Shown here: piece by piece, positions 62,150-64,000 of the stretch | Numbering within the stretch: the first letter of the stretch is position 1 | How the letters are laid out: the number at the start of each line of letters is the position of its first letter | Origin: Marinomonas arctica | GTDB lineage: Bacteria > Pseudomonadota > Gammaproteobacteria > Pseudomonadales > Marinomonadaceae | Assembly: GCF_003259225.1 (NCBI RefSeq) | Contig: NZ_QHJF01000017.1 | Location: 78,244 to 142,243, forward strand | Direction: 5' to 3' | Length of the DNA stretch: 64,000 nucleotides | The notes under the pieces: generated by a model | Told to the model about the DNA's origin: nothing | The model's input: the letters and a program-made list of their open reading frames with translations, nothing else | Databases searched by the model: none | Translations under genes and position numbers: made by a program

Positions 62150-62807
62150 AACCGATACCTCGTATGGTGCGGATCAAATCAGGCGATAGTTTCTTACGCA
62201 AATGATGAATATGAACTTCTAATGCGTTACTTTCGACATCATCTCCCCAACCGTACATTAGCTGCTGCAAGACGTCTCTCGTAAATACATGTCCAGGCTG
62301 ACTGATAAGCTCATGAAGCAAAGCGTATTCTCGACGTGTAAGATTCACCTCCTTGTCTTGATATGTGACTTTATGACTCGCAGGATACAAAACAAGCCCC
62401 TTATAAGAAATCTCACTGATCGCGCGACCATAGCTGCGGCGTAGTAAAGCCCTAGCCCTTGCTTTCAACTCAGTGACATCAAAAGGTTTTACAAGATAGT
62501 CATCGGCCCCAAGATCTAATCCAGCCACTCTATCTTCTAATGCATCTCTGGCTGTCAATATTAAAACCGGCACCGCATTTTCATTTGCTCTTATTTGCCT
62601 CAATACTGCTAAGCCGTCCAATCTTGGCAAGCCTAAATCTAATACCACCAAATCAAATACTTCATTGGCTAACGCTTCTAATGCGTGAATACCATCATGA
62701 AGTACATCTACCGTATACCCTTCACGCTTCAATGCCGTCACCAAACCATCAGCCAAAGAAGCATCATCTTCTACTACCAGTATGCGCAAGCCTAATCCTT
62801 CATTCAT
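62124..62807 (-). CDS. OmpR-family response regulator (QseB/TctD-like)
   Basis: 227 residues. Receiver domain with acidic pair VVEDDAS, phospho-acceptor Asp57 in VLDLGLPRLDGL and Lys in YLVKPFD. The C-terminal winged helix has LTRREYALLHELISQPGHVF and NALEVHIHHLRKKL. It partners the downstream kinase. Targets are not shown; such pairs often regulate neighbouring transport or envelope genes. Confidence 0.94.
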   Translation of the reverse strand: MNEGLGLRILVVEDDASLADGLVTALKREGYTVDVLHDGIHALEALANEVFDLVVLDLGLPRLDGLAVLRQIRANENAVPVLILTARDALEDRVAGLDLGADDYLVKPFDVTELKARARALLRRSYGRAISEISYKGLVLYPASHKVTYQDKEVNLTRREYALLHELISQPGHVFTRDVLQQLMYGWGDDVESNALEVHIHHLRKKLSPDLIRTIRGIGYVVDQEMG

Positions 62808-63467
62808 AAATACGCCAAAGTAGAGCCAAACACACGATTCAATCGTATTTTTCTTATCACACTTTGGCGTATGTTAGTCAAACCACCATGAGTAGAAAAG
62901 AATAGTAGAGTTAGCGACCTAAAGACATCATAATTTGAGAATAACAACGCCTGAAAACCGATATTTTTGATTGAATAGAAAGCTGGATACATCATCTTTT
63001 TACATTTCCCCAGATTACTCATGCACTAAAATCCAATATGAAAGGCAAACTGGTGAAAACAGACAAATAACATCAACACCATAGCAGCCGTTCTGAAGGC
63101 TAGTGTTCACCAAAGATGACCATAAAAAATGATCGCATTACACTTGAATAGAAGAGGTATTTCCTTACTGTAACTGAACAAGCTTAAGCAGAACTTAACA
63201 TTGCCAGTCAGAAGGCTTAACCCTCCCTTAAGAAACATAGCCTATTCTTTCCATGAAAAGGTTTATTCAAAACAACACACGTTTTTAGCAATATCGCTAG
63301 CCGAAAACATACCACTCAAACAGCTTACATATTGCAGTAACAACCCTCCTAAAGCCCTCAGCACACTGAAATATGGAAACCAGCGATAACAACATGATAT
63401 CTTTCACAAAAAGCCCACATGCTTATCTCCTTGCAGGACAGCAAAGGCCCATGAATCGCCATGATGC
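62808..63467. other. Intergenic region before the 5S repeats
   Basis: No convincing gene. Near 63418-63441 GCCCACATGCTTATCTCCTT resembles the inserted segment of the 5S-derived units (TGCTTATCCCCTTGTGGGAC), so it may be the worn edge of a further unit. The rest is A+T-rich without recognised features. Confidence 0.45.
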
Positions 63468-63511
63468 AAAAAAAACCTGACAGCATTTACTATTAGGGCT
63501 TTCTTAATTAA

Positions 63512-63666
63512 ATCTTGATAACGACCTGTGCTTATCCCCTTGTGGGACTCTTACATGGCTCTCCAATTCAGCCAAGCCCACACTACCATCGGCGATGGCG
63601 AACGCCCGTGGCATGTAAAGAGTCACTTCTGGTTTCGGGATGGGATCAGGTGGTTCAACGCCTCTT
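63512..63666 (-). pseudogene. 5S rRNA-derived repeat unit 1
   Basis: On the minus strand it holds the 5S core (GAACCACCTGATCCCATCCC, GCCGATGGTAGTGTGGG) and the 3' end GGTCGTTATCAAGAT. It lacks the matching 5' strand of helix I and has two insertions, one before the CGCCGATGG core and one before the 3' helix-I strand. It differs from unit 2 at several positions. Confidence 0.75.
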
Positions 63667-63697
63667 GTTTTGTATTAAAACTCGCTTTTTGAAAACG

Positions 63698-63732
63698 AAA
63701 AAAAGCCCTGACAGCTGAAGCCATCAGGGCCT
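63698..63732 (-). terminator. Terminator after 5S-derived unit 2
   Basis: Minus strand GGCCCTGATGG and CTGTCAGGGC form a stem followed by TTTTTTTCG. Confidence 0.85.
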
Positions 63733-63742
63733 TCTTAATTAA

Positions 63743-63896
63743 ATCTTGATAACGACCTATGCTTATCCCCTTGTGGGACTCTCACATGGCTCTCCAATTC
63801 AACCAAGCCCACACTACCATCGGCGATGGCGAACGCCGTGGCATGTAAAAAGTCACTTCTGAGTTCGGGATGGGATCAGGTGGTTCAACGCCTCTT
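63743..63896 (-). pseudogene. 5S rRNA-derived repeat unit 2
   Basis: It has the same structure as unit 1, with a better preserved core (CCCGAACTCAGAAGTGACTT). It lies 230 bp from the true 5S end, and the whole unit including spacer and terminator repeats at 230-231 bp. Confidence 0.75.
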
Positions 63897-63927
63897 GTTT
63901 TGTATTAAAACTCGCTTTTTGAAAACG

Positions 63928-63962
63928 AAAAAAAGCCCTGATAGCTGAAGCCATCAGGGCCT
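63928..63962 (-). terminator. Terminator after the true 5S rRNA
   Basis: Minus strand GGCCCTGATGG and CTATCAGGGC form a stem followed by TTTTTTTCG. It lies about 10 nt after the 5S end. Confidence 0.88.
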
Positions 63963-63972
63963 TCTTAATTAA

Positions 63973-64000
63973 ATCTTGATAACGACCTACTCTCACATGG
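63973..64000 (-). rRNA. rrf: 5S rRNA, 3' end only (runs off right edge)
   Basis: Minus strand CCATGTGAGAGTAGGTCGTT then ATCAAGAT matches a gammaproteobacterial 5S 3' end without the insertion seen in the two neighbouring units. The rest of the rRNA operon should lie beyond the right edge, read toward this window. Confidence 0.8.

Noticed and set aside
63515..63718. Open frame of 67 codons near the right edge
   Set aside because: It lies in the 5S-derived repeat unit and is not protein-coding.

Overview
The window looks like chromosomal DNA of a marine gammaproteobacterium close to Marinomonas (Oceanospirillales). The grounds are the A+T-leaning sequence, an ectoine-uptake transporter, the pilin-pilBCD-coaE-yacG block, the style of the proteins, and an rRNA operon ending at the right edge. 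This assignment is inference from gene content; no database search was possible.

Layout. 1-3.9 kb: a carbohydrate ABC transporter (two permeases on the minus strand) facing an IclR regulator and a MalK-type ATPase on the plus strand, with a palindromic operator between them. 3.9-8.2 kb: housekeeping and orphan genes (dienelactone hydrolase, a possible FMN split-barrel protein, GFA family, msrB, SPOR domain, small acidic and low-complexity proteins). 8.2-37.3 kb: a complete type VI secretion system (T6SS) locus. It has a vgrG cassette (vgrG, DUF2169 plus pentapeptide, pentapeptide, DUF3540, DUF4150/PAAR-like), an acidic protein gene divergent from vgrG, a GNAT-domain gene, a run of small orphan genes separated by a ~120 bp repeat, then the core operon (small winged-helix-like gene, a fused tssB-tssC gene, hcp, tssE, F, G, J, K, L, M, A), headed by a sigma-54 activator gene. 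38-42.8 kb: aceE and aceF (pyruvate dehydrogenase E1 and E2). 43.7-47.9 kb: nadC-ackA-pta. 48-51.8 kb: a type IV pilus cluster with an unusually short PilB. 51.8-54.5 kb: coaE, yacG and a TPR response regulator with a histidine kinase. 54.5-57.1 kb: GntR regulator, BenE-type transporter and ZIP transporter. 57.2-60.2 kb: ehuBCDA. 60.5-62.8 kb: a 42-residue small gene and a QseBC-like two-component pair. 63.4-64 kb: the 3' end of a 5S rRNA followed by two 5S-derived repeat units.

The most notable system is the T6SS. First, its two sheath subunits are one continuous protein, and no clpV (tssH) gene lies in the locus; the ClpV-binding N-terminal part of TssC is buried at the fusion joint, so the two facts may be linked. 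Second, I find six GG-N10-GC (sigma-54 type) promoters with YTGGC/TGC-like boxes, in front of the core operon, the activator gene, vgrG, the divergent acidic gene, the GNAT gene and the small-gene array. Each has a GGGT/ACCC palindromic motif, usually 60-165 bp upstream and in four of five sites with the form GGGT-N8-ACCC. This defines a T6SS regulon, very probably driven by the activator at 36199-37263, which lacks an N-terminal sensor domain and carries GAFTDA instead of GAFTGA. It also places otherwise anonymous small proteins under T6SS control, making them candidates for new effectors or accessory proteins.

Metabolically, aceEF makes acetyl-CoA and the facing nadC-ackA-pta operon supplies NAD and the acetyl-CoA/acetate overflow route.
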